Shown: positions 1 to 6,210 of the stretch, piece by piece
Layout of the letters: the number at the start of each line of letters is the position of its first letter
Numbering within the stretch: position 1 is the stretch's first letter
Source: Heyndrickxia sporothermodurans
GTDB taxonomy: Bacteria > Bacillota > Bacilli > Bacillales > Bacillaceae_C
DNA length: 9,512 bases
Assembly (NCBI RefSeq): GCF_016785185.1
Contig: NZ_JAEKDY010000123.1
Strand: one strand, 5' to 3'
Notes under the pieces: generated by a model
Databases searched by the model: none
Told to the model about the DNA's origin: nothing
The model's input: only the letters and a program-made list of their open reading frames with translations
Position numbers and translations under genes: made by a program

Positions 1-40
1 CTAAGGTTGTTGGGTGTGTGGTAACCTCAATTATCCTTAG
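1..40 (+). other. two mutually exclusive short hairpins at left edge
   Basis: CTAAGG at 1-6 is complementary to CCTTAG at 35-40. AGGTT at 4-8 is complementary to AACCT at 23-27. The two pairings share bases 4-6, so only one can form at a time. This could be the tail of a leader RNA or of an upstream gene's 3' region cut by the window edge, but arms of 5-6 bp arise often by chance. No coding sequence is visible in 1-150. The stretch 41-150 is A+T-rich and ends in the ribosome site of the first gene, and I see no convincing -35/-10 pair there. Confidence 0.2.
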
Positions 41-150
41 ATTTAGGGGGGTGGCAATTTTTTTGCTCAAAAATCCCTCTATTAAGGTAGTTTATAGCCT
101 ATTTTATATAAAAGTTTTGACAAAACGCAGTAGGTAAAGGGGGAGCAAAT

Positions 151-447
151 ATGGAAACGTCCATAACAGAAGAAGAAAAAGCTAGTATTATCAATAATTT
201 CTTTACAAGAGATGGGAAACTAAAGAACATCCCTGCACAACGTAAGAAAAAGCTTGTCATTCTCGCACATATTGTAAAAGGATTAGAGTTTGGAAAAATA
301 TATCCTGAAAAAGAAATAAATGAATACCTAAAAAAATACCACGAAGACTATGCCACATTAAGAAGAGAATTAATTATGTGTCAATTCATGTATCGTGAGA
401 ACAATCAATATGAAATGAACCCAGTGGATTTATGGTGGCTGCGTTAA
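151..447 (+). CDS. DUF2087 domain-containing protein
   Basis: A 98-residue protein made almost entirely of a DUF2087 domain (about residues 15-85). The recognisable pattern is FF..DGKLKNIPAQRKKK near the N-terminus, then a Y.EKEIN..L...H.DYATLRREL stretch (about 50-73) that resembles a small helix-turn-helix-like fold. In many bacteria this domain is the C-terminal half of a larger protein behind an ArsR- or MerR-type DNA-binding domain; here it stands alone and no such partner precedes it in frame. Its biochemical role is unknown. The ATG is well placed behind AAAGGGGGAG (137-146). A terminator follows at once, so it is a single-gene unit unless transcription enters from the left. I am confident of the family and of the gene being real, but not of a function. 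Confidence 0.85.
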   Translation: METSITEEEKASIINNFFTRDGKLKNIPAQRKKKLVILAHIVKGLEFGKIYPEKEINEYLKKYHEDYATLRRELIMCQFMYRENNQYEMNPVDLWWLR

Positions 448-449
448 CT

Positions 450-476
450 AATATGGAGGAGGTTCCATATTTTTTT
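450..476 (+). terminator. rho-independent terminator after the DUF2087 gene
   Basis: AATATGGA (450-457) pairs perfectly with TCCATATT (464-471) around a 6-base loop. T residues run through position 476. It starts three bases after the stop codon of the DUF2087 gene and separates it from the MFS gene. Confidence 0.8.
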
Positions 477-531
477 ACAAAACTAATTAGACATATATTT
501 AATTAGATGCAAATTGAAGTAGGTGGATGGG

Positions 532-1764
532 ATGAATTTTTCATTTTTTAAAGCGGAACCGCAATATCGAAAATTGTTTGTAGCTGGGGTTGTAAATGGC
601 GTTGGTGACCGGTTCAGTCAGGTGGCAATGCTTACAATGCTCCTTCAATTAACGGGATCTGGTCTTGCAGTGGGGGTGACGATGGCACTAAGAGTACTGC
701 CATTTTTAGTGTTCGGCCCTCTAGGAGGGAGGCTTGCTGATCGATTTGCGAGGAAAAGAATATTAATCATCACAGATGTTGTTAGGGTTATTTTTGCTTT
801 ATCTTTCTTGCTTGTAAATAGTAAGGAGGATATTTGGATTATTTACGTCAGTTCATTTGTATTAGCAGCAGGTGAGGCCATTTATGCTCCTACGCGTAAG
901 GCGTCGATTCCTCAGCTTATTAAAAAAGAACATCTTGTCAAAGTCAACCCAATGGAACAAGTAATGGTTGGCATCGTTTTAATTGGTGGAGCATTTTCGG
1001 GCGGGGTCGTTTCTTACTTATTTGGCCCGAATATAAGTTTCGTGTTTAATGGGGCATCTTTTTTAATCGCGGCGTGGTTAATTTCGTCCATTGTTTTTCC
1101 CGAGACGGTGGGAGAAAAACGACCTAACCATGAAGAAACGACCCACTTTACAATGCTTAAAAAAATTCTATTGGCATCAGTTCCACTTCAAATTATTTTA
1201 TTAGGAGAATGTTTAATACCATTAATTAATGGTATTGATAATGTTTTAATTAGTGTATATGCAGTGAAGATTTTTAAGCTTGGCGATATGGGGGTTGGCT
1301 TATTTTATGGAGCGTTAGGAATTGGTTTAGTATTAAGTTTTGTGATAGCCAATCGTTTAAAGAGGAACTTCTTGTTAATCGGATTTCTTTGTTTAATGTT
1401 AGAAGGGGTCTCGCTCGTCTTGTTAAGTCAATCCCGTTATATCATGCTCGCCTTTTTATTCTTTTGTTCCACAGCATTTATGGCAGGAATTGGAAATACT
1501 TGCTTTGATACGGTTCTTATGCGAGAAATCCCTGATAAGCATCAAGGAACGATGTTTGGAATCATTGCAACGATTTCTAATACATTGTTAGGTATATCGA
1601 TGTTTTTAGCAGGTGGAGCATTGGAATTTATTCCTCCAAGGACATTAGGATTAGTTGGTGGGCTTTCTTTTATTTGTGTATCTATTCTACTTGCTCTTGT
1701 ATTTATGATGAAAAAGTCTCAAAAGGGTGATCATCCAGTATGGAGGAAAAATCGATGCGAATAG
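532..1764 (+). CDS. MFS transporter, probable drug/metabolite efflux permease
   Basis: A 410-residue polytopic membrane protein of the major facilitator superfamily, in the efflux-type branch related to MFS_3/EntS-like exporters. Hydrophobic helices alternate with short charged loops along the whole length, and about 12 transmembrane segments are expected. The signature loop between helices 2 and 3 is clear at residues 62-76: GPLGGRLADRFARKR, with the conserved Asp70-Arg71 and basic residues. The substrate cannot be read from sequence; export of a small toxic or lipophilic compound by proton antiport is the usual role. I chose ATG 532 because AGGTGG (521-526) lies 5 bases upstream; an in-frame GTG at 523 would add three residues but overlaps that ribosome site. 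The SCP2 gene follows after 51 bases with no terminator between, so the two are probably co-transcribed. Confidence 0.88.
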   Translation: MNFSFFKAEPQYRKLFVAGVVNGVGDRFSQVAMLTMLLQLTGSGLAVGVTMALRVLPFLVFGPLGGRLADRFARKRILIITDVVRVIFALSFLLVNSKEDIWIIYVSSFVLAAGEAIYAPTRKASIPQLIKKEHLVKVNPMEQVMVGIVLIGGAFSGGVVSYLFGPNISFVFNGASFLIAAWLISSIVFPETVGEKRPNHEETTHFTMLKKILLASVPLQIILLGECLIPLINGIDNVLISVYAVKIFKLGDMGVGLFYGALGIGLVLSFVIANRLKRNFLLIGFLCLMLEGVSLVLLSQSRYIMLAFLFFCSTAFMAGIGNTCFDTVLMREIPDKHQGTMFGIIATISNTLLGISMFLAGGALEFIPPRTLGLVGGLSFICVSILLALVFMMKKSQKGDHPVWRKNRCE

Positions 1765-1773
1765 CGAAAAAGA

Positions 1774-1799
1774 TTAAAGATAATACATTTCATCTTTAA
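1774..1799 (+). repeat. intercistronic inverted repeat
   Basis: TTAAAGAT (1774-1781) and ATCTTTAA (1792-1799) are perfect 8-bp arms with a 10-base loop, between the MFS stop and the SCP2 ribosome site. No T run follows, so it does not look like a terminator. It could be an RNA stability or processing hairpin, or chance in A+T-rich DNA. Confidence 0.3.
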
Positions 1800-1815
1800 C
1801 TTAGGGGGAAAGAAA

Positions 1816-2166
1816 ATGACGGACGTAATGAATATGAGTGTTGAAGAAATATGGGTGGAAATTGAGAGAGTAATGAATGGAAATCCTGATCCGTATAAAG
1901 ATTTAAACGTTGTATATCAATTTGAATTATCTGGGGAAGATGGCGGTATATTTCAGTTAGTTTTCTCTAACGATACAGTACGCGTATTAAAAGGAGATTT
2001 TGAAGAACCGAAATGTACATTACAGATGAAAGTATCAGATTTCAAGAAATTTTTGCAAGGAAAAATGAACAGTGCAGCCGCATTTATGATGGGGAAAATT
2101 AAGGTTCAAGGAAGTGTCGGACTAGCATTGAAATTAGAGGGACTCCTCGGACAATATGAATTCTAA
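1816..2166 (+). CDS. SCP2 sterol-binding domain-containing protein
   Basis: A 116-residue single-domain protein of the SCP2 (sterol carrier protein 2) superfamily. Supporting features are an amphipathic N-terminal helix region, a beta-rich middle (YQFELSGEDGGIFQLVF, about residues 35-51), the family-typical DF..FL.GK segment (about 76-84), and the FMMGKIKVQGSVGLALKLEGLL stretch that forms the C-terminal lipid-pocket helix. Bacterial single-domain members are thought to bind hydrophobic ligands such as fatty-acyl chains; no catalytic residues are expected. It is cytoplasmic with no signal peptide. AGGGGG (1803-1808) is a strong ribosome site for the ATG. It sits between an MFS exporter and an acetyltransferase whose start overlaps its last 11 bases, so translation of those two is likely coupled. 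The actual ligand is unknown. Confidence 0.88.
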   Translation: MTDVMNMSVEEIWVEIERVMNGNPDPYKDLNVVYQFELSGEDGGIFQLVFSNDTVRVLKGDFEEPKCTLQMKVSDFKKFLQGKMNSAAAFMMGKIKVQGSVGLALKLEGLLGQYEF

Positions 2167-2635
2167 TATTACGATTCAACCAATTATTGACTTGCCAGCA
2201 GCCGCATCTTTTATAGCAGCCTGTAACAGTGATCCATGTCAACATGTTGGATACTGTGGAAGCAATCCGCAAGAAATTTTGTATACACTTCAGCACCATT
2301 TTTCAGATTTGCCTATACGACAATCATTGATCGGTGCATATGATAATAAACAATTAGTCGGTTTGTTAGGTTTAGATATTGATCAAGAAGCAAAGGAAGC
2401 AGAAATATGGGGGCCTTTTGTAAAAAGGAACGATTGGAATGTAGTAGCGAAGGAATTATGGATGAAAATAGTGGAGGGTTTGGCAATTCCAATCAAACGC
2501 TTTTATGGTTTTTACAATATTGAGAATCAAAATGCCGCAACTTTTATGCAACAGCACAATTTTGTCAAAGGGACACCCATTTATTATTATGTGCAAATCA
2601 TTCTCAGGAAAATCAAAAAAATGATATCCATCTAA
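2156..2635 (+). CDS. N-terminal half of a two-domain GNAT acetyltransferase (frameshifted gene)
   Basis: This frame encodes 159 residues that look like the first, degenerate GNAT domain of a tandem-GNAT protein of about 290 residues. A QLVGLLGLDID strand (about 62-72), an E.WGPFV strand and a C-terminal NIENQNAATFMQQHNFVKG segment resemble the GNAT core, but the R/Q-x-x-G-x-G/A acetyl-CoA loop is absent from this half. After about residue 147 (YYYVQ) the frame runs into a short basic tail, LRKIKKMISI, and stops, while the matching second domain continues in the -1 frame. The ATG overlaps the SCP2 stop by 11 bases. Only a weak AGAGGG (2136-2141) lies upstream, so translation is probably coupled to the SCP2 gene. 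As it stands the product would lack the better catalytic domain; it may be non-functional or could act as a truncated protein. Confidence 0.6.
   Translation: MNSNITIQPIIDLPAAASFIAACNSDPCQHVGYCGSNPQEILYTLQHHFSDLPIRQSLIGAYDNKQLVGLLGLDIDQEAKEAEIWGPFVKRNDWNVVAKELWMKIVEGLAIPIKRFYGFYNIENQNAATFMQQHNFVKGTPIYYYVQIILRKIKKMISI
2594..2621 (+). other. frameshift zone within the GNAT gene
   Basis: Joining the two GNAT halves needs a -1 shift, meaning one base is missing relative to an intact gene. Two A-rich candidates lie here. At CAAATC (2594-2599), one extra A would give CAA AAT CAT TCT CAG and continue in the second frame. The other is a run of seven A at 2615-2621, where slippage or a one-base deletion gives the same result. 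Both frames are open between these points, so the sequence alone does not fix the position. Confidence 0.6.
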
Positions 2636-3033
2636 AAGAGTTACCTTCTGAGGAACATAAACAATTTATTGCATTACATGACGAGTTATTTCCTCAAACG
2701 TATTACGATGGAAACGAGATTGTTAAGAGGTTAAATAATGATAGGAAAGTTATTGTAGCTTTAGAAAAGGGAACAATTCAAGGTTATGTGTATTTTGAGA
2801 CAAATCCTATTTTCGGTGAAGGATGCATAGAGTATATCGGCGTCTCACCTAGTCATAGGAAAAAAGGTATTGGAAGAACATTAATTAAAGCGGCATTATA
2901 TCAATTATTCACTGAATTTTCCATTAATGAAATACAATTGTGTGTGAGTATAATAAATTTAAAGGCCATAAATCTTTATACTAGTGCTGGATTTGTTGAA
3001 AAATATAAACTAATTTCTTATCGTAGCAATTAA
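2596..3033 (+). pseudogene. C-terminal GNAT domain, out-of-frame remainder of the gene starting at 2156
   Basis: This frame is open from 2524 to 3033 but has no ATG and no ribosome site near its beginning; the first GTG (2788) would remove the start of the domain. The translation shows a well-preserved GNAT domain: a DIHLKELPSEEHKQF beginning, YVYFE and EYIGVSP beta strands, the acetyl-CoA loop HRKKGIGRTL (the R/Q-x-x-G-x-G/A motif), and the NLKAINLYTSAGF segment (motif B) near the C-terminus. The good conservation implies that the break is recent, is bypassed by frameshifting, or is a sequencing error in an A run. If intact, the full gene would read from 2156 to 3033 and transfer an acyl group from acetyl-CoA to an unknown amine. 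It belongs to the MFS-SCP2-GNAT unit and is followed by a terminator. Confidence 0.6.
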
Positions 3034-3037
3034 AAAA

Positions 3038-3077
3038 GATCCTCACTTACTTTAATGTATAGTGGGGTCATTTTTTT
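3038..3077 (+). terminator. rho-independent terminator after the MFS-SCP2-GNAT unit
   Basis: GA-CCTCACT (3038-3047, with one bulged T) pairs with AGTGGGGTC (3061-3069), using one G-T wobble. A run of seven T follows at 3071-3077. Confidence 0.75.
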
Positions 3078-3133
3078 CCTTATTCATACAGATATTTTCC
3101 AAAATGAAAAATGGAGTTAAAACGGACTAAAAT

Positions 3134-3158
3134 GTTTATCCTAAAGTTGATAGGTGAG
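3134..3158 (+). promoter_or_regulatory. tentative alternative-sigma promoter for the YkoP-like gene
   Basis: GTTTAT (3134-3139), 13 bases, then GGTGAG (3153-3158) loosely resembles the GTTTAA / GGGTAA layout of SigB promoters, and the GT.TA / GG.. layout of SigF promoters. The distance to the ribosome site at 3167 is reasonable. The -10 match is poor and I saw no convincing SigA promoter in the same gap. This is a weak call. Confidence 0.2.
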
Positions 3159-3184
3159 AAAACCTGAAAGGGGATAAGAGTGTT

Positions 3185-3751
3185 TTGTTTATAAGATTCT
3201 CGATTATTTCGTTATGGACGTTTATTGATCCCCTTTATCATCTGATTAGAAGGTTAAAATATATTGGATCCATTCAAAATAAAAAGGCGATTTTTCGAGT
3301 GAAGCTAACAAAATATAGAGGAAAAACCTTTTTATTAGCGGATGGAACCGAAATTAAAAGAAATGACTGTTTGCTAAAAATTCATTTACACAATGTTCGG
3401 GTTTTAAAAGAAGTGATGTCGATTAGTCATTCCGTCCAGCGCACGAGAATGATCTATAAAATGGTCGAACAATCCATGCCTGTATTAGCAAAATTTATCG
3501 ATTCCCATCAAAAGAAAGATGATATTAAAGGGGTAATCGGAATAACGATGTTAAACAAGGGCGTGAAGAAGCTAGGGTTTGAGCTTATGTATCCCGAAAA
3601 CAGATATTATATTCATTTTAAACGCATCACACAAATGCCGATTTTTCTTATCTCCCATTCCACGCTTTCGATGAAGAAAATCAAAAATCAAAGACCAACT
3701 TACTTAGTTATGTCGAAGGAAAAACTATTTGAAAAATATTTAGGGGCTTAG
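3185..3751 (+). CDS. YkoP-like domain protein of unknown function
   Basis: A 188-residue protein that I recognise, with moderate confidence, as related to B. subtilis YkoP; the same domain is found elsewhere at the C-terminus of some polysaccharide deacetylases. Its hallmark is a DG..I...D.L..IHLHN block (about residues 53-70), preceded by an N-terminal SLWTFIDPLYHLIRRLKYI stretch that is hydrophobic but not a classic signal peptide. The middle (about 75-125) is helical, and the C-terminal third has a mixed alpha/beta pattern. The biochemical role is unknown. The start is TTG at 3185, placed about 9 bases after AAAGGGGA (3167-3174); no in-frame ATG lies near, and the conserved N-terminal block would be lost with a later start. 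It is transcribed alone between two terminators. Confidence 0.72.
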   Translation: MFIRFSIISLWTFIDPLYHLIRRLKYIGSIQNKKAIFRVKLTKYRGKTFLLADGTEIKRNDCLLKIHLHNVRVLKEVMSISHSVQRTRMIYKMVEQSMPVLAKFIDSHQKKDDIKGVIGITMLNKGVKKLGFELMYPENRYYIHFKRITQMPIFLISHSTLSMKKIKNQRPTYLVMSKEKLFEKYLGA

Positions 3752-3762
3752 GCCCTTTTTTT
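3742..3762 (+). terminator. rho-independent terminator overlapping the stop of the YkoP-like gene
   Basis: AGGGGC (3742-3747) pairs with GCCCTT (3752-3757), with one G-T wobble, around a TTAG loop that contains the TAG stop. T residues run through 3762. Confidence 0.8.
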
Positions 3763-3774
3763 ATGTTTAAATAA

Positions 3775-3791
3775 TGTCATATTTTCTGACA
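3775..3791 (+). promoter_or_regulatory. TnrA/GlnR box 1 upstream of amtB
   Basis: TGTCA-N7-TGACA is an exact fit to the TnrA/GlnR consensus TGTNA-N7-TNACA. The wider repeat TAATGTCA / TGACATTA (3772-3794) is perfect over 8 bp per arm. Its centre lies about 71 bases upstream of the start site inferred from the candidate promoter. TnrA activates nrgAB (amtB-glnK) during nitrogen limitation in B. subtilis, which suits the downstream gene. Confidence 0.75.
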
Positions 3792-3802
3792 TTAAATTTG
3801 AA

Positions 3803-3847
3803 AAAGTCAAAAAAAAATCTTGACTTTGATGAAATTTCCTCTAAAAT
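3803..3847 (+). promoter_or_regulatory. candidate SigA promoter of the amtB operon
   Basis: TTGACT (3820-3825), 16 bases, then TAAAAT (3842-3847) gives an expected start near 3854. The -35 lies inside the right arm of an inverted repeat, AAAGTCAA (3803-3810) / TTGACTTT (3820-3827), whose spacer is A-rich. The leader would be about 70 bases and would include the second TnrA/GlnR box. Confidence 0.5.
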
Positions 3848-3866
3848 AATTAACAAATACATATCG

Positions 3867-3883
3867 TGTAACATTTTATAACA
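3867..3883 (+). promoter_or_regulatory. TnrA/GlnR box 2 in the amtB leader
   Basis: TGTAA-N7-TAACA is a second exact fit to TGTNA-N7-TNACA, 92 bp centre-to-centre from box 1. It lies between the candidate promoter and the ribosome site, where bound GlnR could block transcription. Alternatively it serves a downstream promoter that I could not identify. Confidence 0.65.
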
Positions 3884-3923
3884 TGAAATGTATTTATATA
3901 TGACAATTATAGGAGGGGAAAGT

Positions 3924-5174
3924 ATGGAAATGGTAATGAATACTGTTTGGGTTATGCTGGGAGCGATTTTGGTTATTCTTATGCAAGGTGGATTTATTTT
4001 ATTGGAAAGTGGATCTACACGGATGAAAAATGCAGGACATATTGCTGGAAAAACAATCGTAACATTTGGGATTGGATCTCTTGTGTTTTGGGCTGTAGGT
4101 TATGCATTTATATTTGGCGAACATGCAAACTTCTTTGTTGGACTTTCTCATTTCTTCTACTCTGGCTACCAAATTGATGGTACAGATTTATCTTCATCGG
4201 TCTTCTTTCTCTTTCAATTAGCATTTGCCACAATCGCTTTAACGATCGCTTTTGGCGGGTTTGCTGAACGTGCTAAATTTTCCACATATGTTATTTTTTC
4301 AATATTATTTTCGGTTATTGTGTATCCTGTCGTTGCACATTGGATTTGGGGAGGCGGTTGGTTAGCCGAACACGGCAAACAAGATTTCGCGGGTTCAACT
4401 GTTGTTCATTTGACGGGTGCGATGGCGGCGTTAGCAGCAACTATATTATTAAAGCCTCGAATAGGTAAATACAATAAAGATGGTTCAGTGAACGCAATAT
4501 ATGGACATAATCAAGTCTTTACAGCATTAGGAGTCCTCATTTTATGGGTAGGTTGGTTTGGCTTTAATGCCGGTAGTACATTGTCAGTTGCTGATGGATT
4601 CTTCGGTTTTGTTGCCCTTAATACGAATCTTGCTGCAGGCGCAGGTGCGTTTGCTGCTCTTCTTATCTCATGGTTAGTACTAGGTAAATCAGATATAGGA
4701 ATGATTTTAAATGGAGCTTTAGCAGGACTTGTTGCAATTACCGCATCGTGTGCATTTGTATCTGCTTGGGCAGCGGTAATCATTGGTTTTATCGCTGGGA
4801 TTTTGGTCTTCTATAGCATGAGGTTTTTTGACAATAGGAAAATTGATGATCCAATTTATGCTTTATCTGTACATGGAACAGCAGGTGTTTGGGGCACGTT
4901 ATCAACGGGATTTTTTGCAACAAAAGAACTTGCAACGGTAGGCTCACCAGGTCTGTTTTATGGAGGTGGCTTTCACCAACTTGGAGTACAGTTGACGGGA
5001 GTTGTGGTATCAGGTTTGTATGCGTTTATTGTGTCCTTTGTTATTTTATATGTGATGAAGAAGCTCATGAACGGCCTTCGAGTAACAGAAGAGGAAGAAA
5101 TTATTGGTCTTGATTTAAGTGAACATGGTACTTATGGGTATCCGGAGCTAATTGCAAAAGAAAAAATTAGTTGA
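3924..5174 (+). CDS. amtB: ammonium transporter (AmtB/NrgA family)
   Basis: A 416-residue channel of the Amt/Mep/Rh family that brings ammonium across the cytoplasmic membrane when it is scarce. About 11 transmembrane helices are expected. Conserved elements are GGFILLESGSTRMKN (about 22-36), the DFAGSTVVH signature (154-162) with Asp154 and pore His162, and SVHGTAGVWGT (315-325) with the second pore His317; the twin histidines correspond to His168 and His318 of E. coli AmtB. The cytoplasmic tail ends in a typical EEEIIGLDLSEHG...Y segment (about 389-405), the region that contacts PII proteins. ATG 3924 has an ideal AGGAGGGG (3911-3918); the in-frame ATG at 3888 lies in the leader and lacks a site. 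Two TnrA/GlnR boxes precede it. Unlike nrgAB of B. subtilis, no glnK follows. Confidence 0.95.
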   Translation: MEMVMNTVWVMLGAILVILMQGGFILLESGSTRMKNAGHIAGKTIVTFGIGSLVFWAVGYAFIFGEHANFFVGLSHFFYSGYQIDGTDLSSSVFFLFQLAFATIALTIAFGGFAERAKFSTYVIFSILFSVIVYPVVAHWIWGGGWLAEHGKQDFAGSTVVHLTGAMAALAATILLKPRIGKYNKDGSVNAIYGHNQVFTALGVLILWVGWFGFNAGSTLSVADGFFGFVALNTNLAAGAGAFAALLISWLVLGKSDIGMILNGALAGLVAITASCAFVSAWAAVIIGFIAGILVFYSMRFFDNRKIDDPIYALSVHGTAGVWGTLSTGFFATKELATVGSPGLFYGGGFHQLGVQLTGVVVSGLYAFIVSFVILYVMKKLMNGLRVTEEEEIIGLDLSEHGTYGYPELIAKEKIS

Positions 5175-5246
5175 AGCAAATGGGGAAGGTTTGAATGATC
5201 AAAAAATAGTCGTTGTACCGTTGGAGGGAGGGTATAGAAATTCCTC

Positions 5247-6203
5247 ATGAATGAGCATCAATCATTAGTAAGCTTGAAAAATAATTATTTATTCAAGTAT
5301 TTTTCTGATAATAGATCCCTAAATCTGTTCCATGATCAAGTGATGAAAAAAGCATTTCAACTATCTATTAATCAAATAGGTCCTCCTCCATGCTCGTTTT
5401 CTTGGTTTGTCATGGGGAGTGCCGGAAGGTCAGAACAGGGAATCTTTAGTGATCAAGACCATGGGCTCGTTTTCGAGGATGATGATGAGAAAAATATGCT
5501 TTATTTTCGTCACCTAGGGAAGGAGCTGACAGATGAATTATATCGATTAGGCTATTCTTATTGTGAGGGAAAAGTGATGAGCTCAAATATTCTTTGGTGT
5601 AGGTCACATAAGGAGTGGGAAGAGCAAATCAACGGATGGATAGAGCAGGGAAGTTGGGAATCGATTCGAAATGCTACGATATTCTTTGATTCAAGGAATC
5701 TTGTGGGGAATGATGAATTTATTGAAGATTTAAAGAGGCAATTTCTTAACAAAATAGTTAGCAATCCAAATGTTTTAGAACGCTTTTTTGAAAATATACG
5801 ACATGTAAGAAATTCGGTAGGTCTATTTGGACAAATTTTTGTTGAAACAAAAGGGATCCATCAAGGAGAAATCGATTTAAAATCTATGGCATACCTTCCT
5901 TATGTGAATGCCATTCGCTATTTAGCGATAAAAGAAGGGGTGTATGAAACATCTACCATATTACGAATGAATGCTTTGTCTAAAATGATGAGGTATGAGA
6001 AGGATATCCCTATTTACCAACGCTATTTTAAAAAATTATTAGCCTATCGATTATCACTTATTAATGAACGAACTTCTTGTCAAAGTATGAATTATATAAA
6101 TGTAAAAAATATCGAGCGTGAGAAAAGAAAAGAGATAAAAGAAATTCTTCATCACGGTAAAAGACTGCATCGGTTCATTGAAACGATAGCGAAAGGCCTA
6201 TAG
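5247..6203 (+). CDS. DUF294 nucleotidyltransferase-like protein (GlnD-type NTase fold)
   Basis: A 318-residue cytoplasmic protein of the DUF294 family, whose catalytic fold resembles the uridylyltransferase domain of GlnD. The polymerase-beta-type motif is intact at residues 57-71: G-S-x-G-R-x-E then S-D-x-D, giving metal-binding Asp69 and Asp71. Further family landmarks are YCEGKVMSSNILWCRSHKEW (about 105-124) and the helical C-terminal DUF294_C region with a LPYVNAIRYLAI segment. It lacks the CBS or cyclic-nucleotide domains seen in longer relatives and the HD and ACT domains of GlnD. Which nucleotide it transfers, and to what, is unknown. It begins 72 bases after amtB with no terminator between. 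The ATG is 14 bases beyond GGAGGGAGGG (5223-5232), longer than usual, but an in-frame stop at 5235-5237 rules out earlier starts. The exonuclease follows after 7 bases. Confidence 0.85.
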   Translation: MNEHQSLVSLKNNYLFKYFSDNRSLNLFHDQVMKKAFQLSINQIGPPPCSFSWFVMGSAGRSEQGIFSDQDHGLVFEDDDEKNMLYFRHLGKELTDELYRLGYSYCEGKVMSSNILWCRSHKEWEEQINGWIEQGSWESIRNATIFFDSRNLVGNDEFIEDLKRQFLNKIVSNPNVLERFFENIRHVRNSVGLFGQIFVETKGIHQGEIDLKSMAYLPYVNAIRYLAIKEGVYETSTILRMNALSKMMRYEKDIPIYQRYFKKLLAYRLSLINERTSCQSMNYINVKNIEREKRKEIKEILHHGKRLHRFIETIAKGL

Positions 6204-6210
6204 GTGAATT

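Noticed and set aside
117..122. TTGACA as a -35 for the DUF2087 gene
   Set aside because: A matching -10 would fall on the ribosome site at about 140, and none is there.
2099..2299. 66-codon minus-strand frame over the SCP2/GNAT junction
   Set aside because: Lies antisense to two genes with clear families and has no recognisable domain.
3888..3923. Upstream in-frame ATG of amtB at 3888
   Set aside because: No ribosome site before it, it would add residues not seen in the family, and it overlaps the regulatory leader; ATG 3924 has AGGAGGGG at ideal distance.
4511..4783. 90-codon minus-strand frame inside amtB
   Set aside because: Ala/Pro-rich shadow of the amtB coding strand; no start signal.
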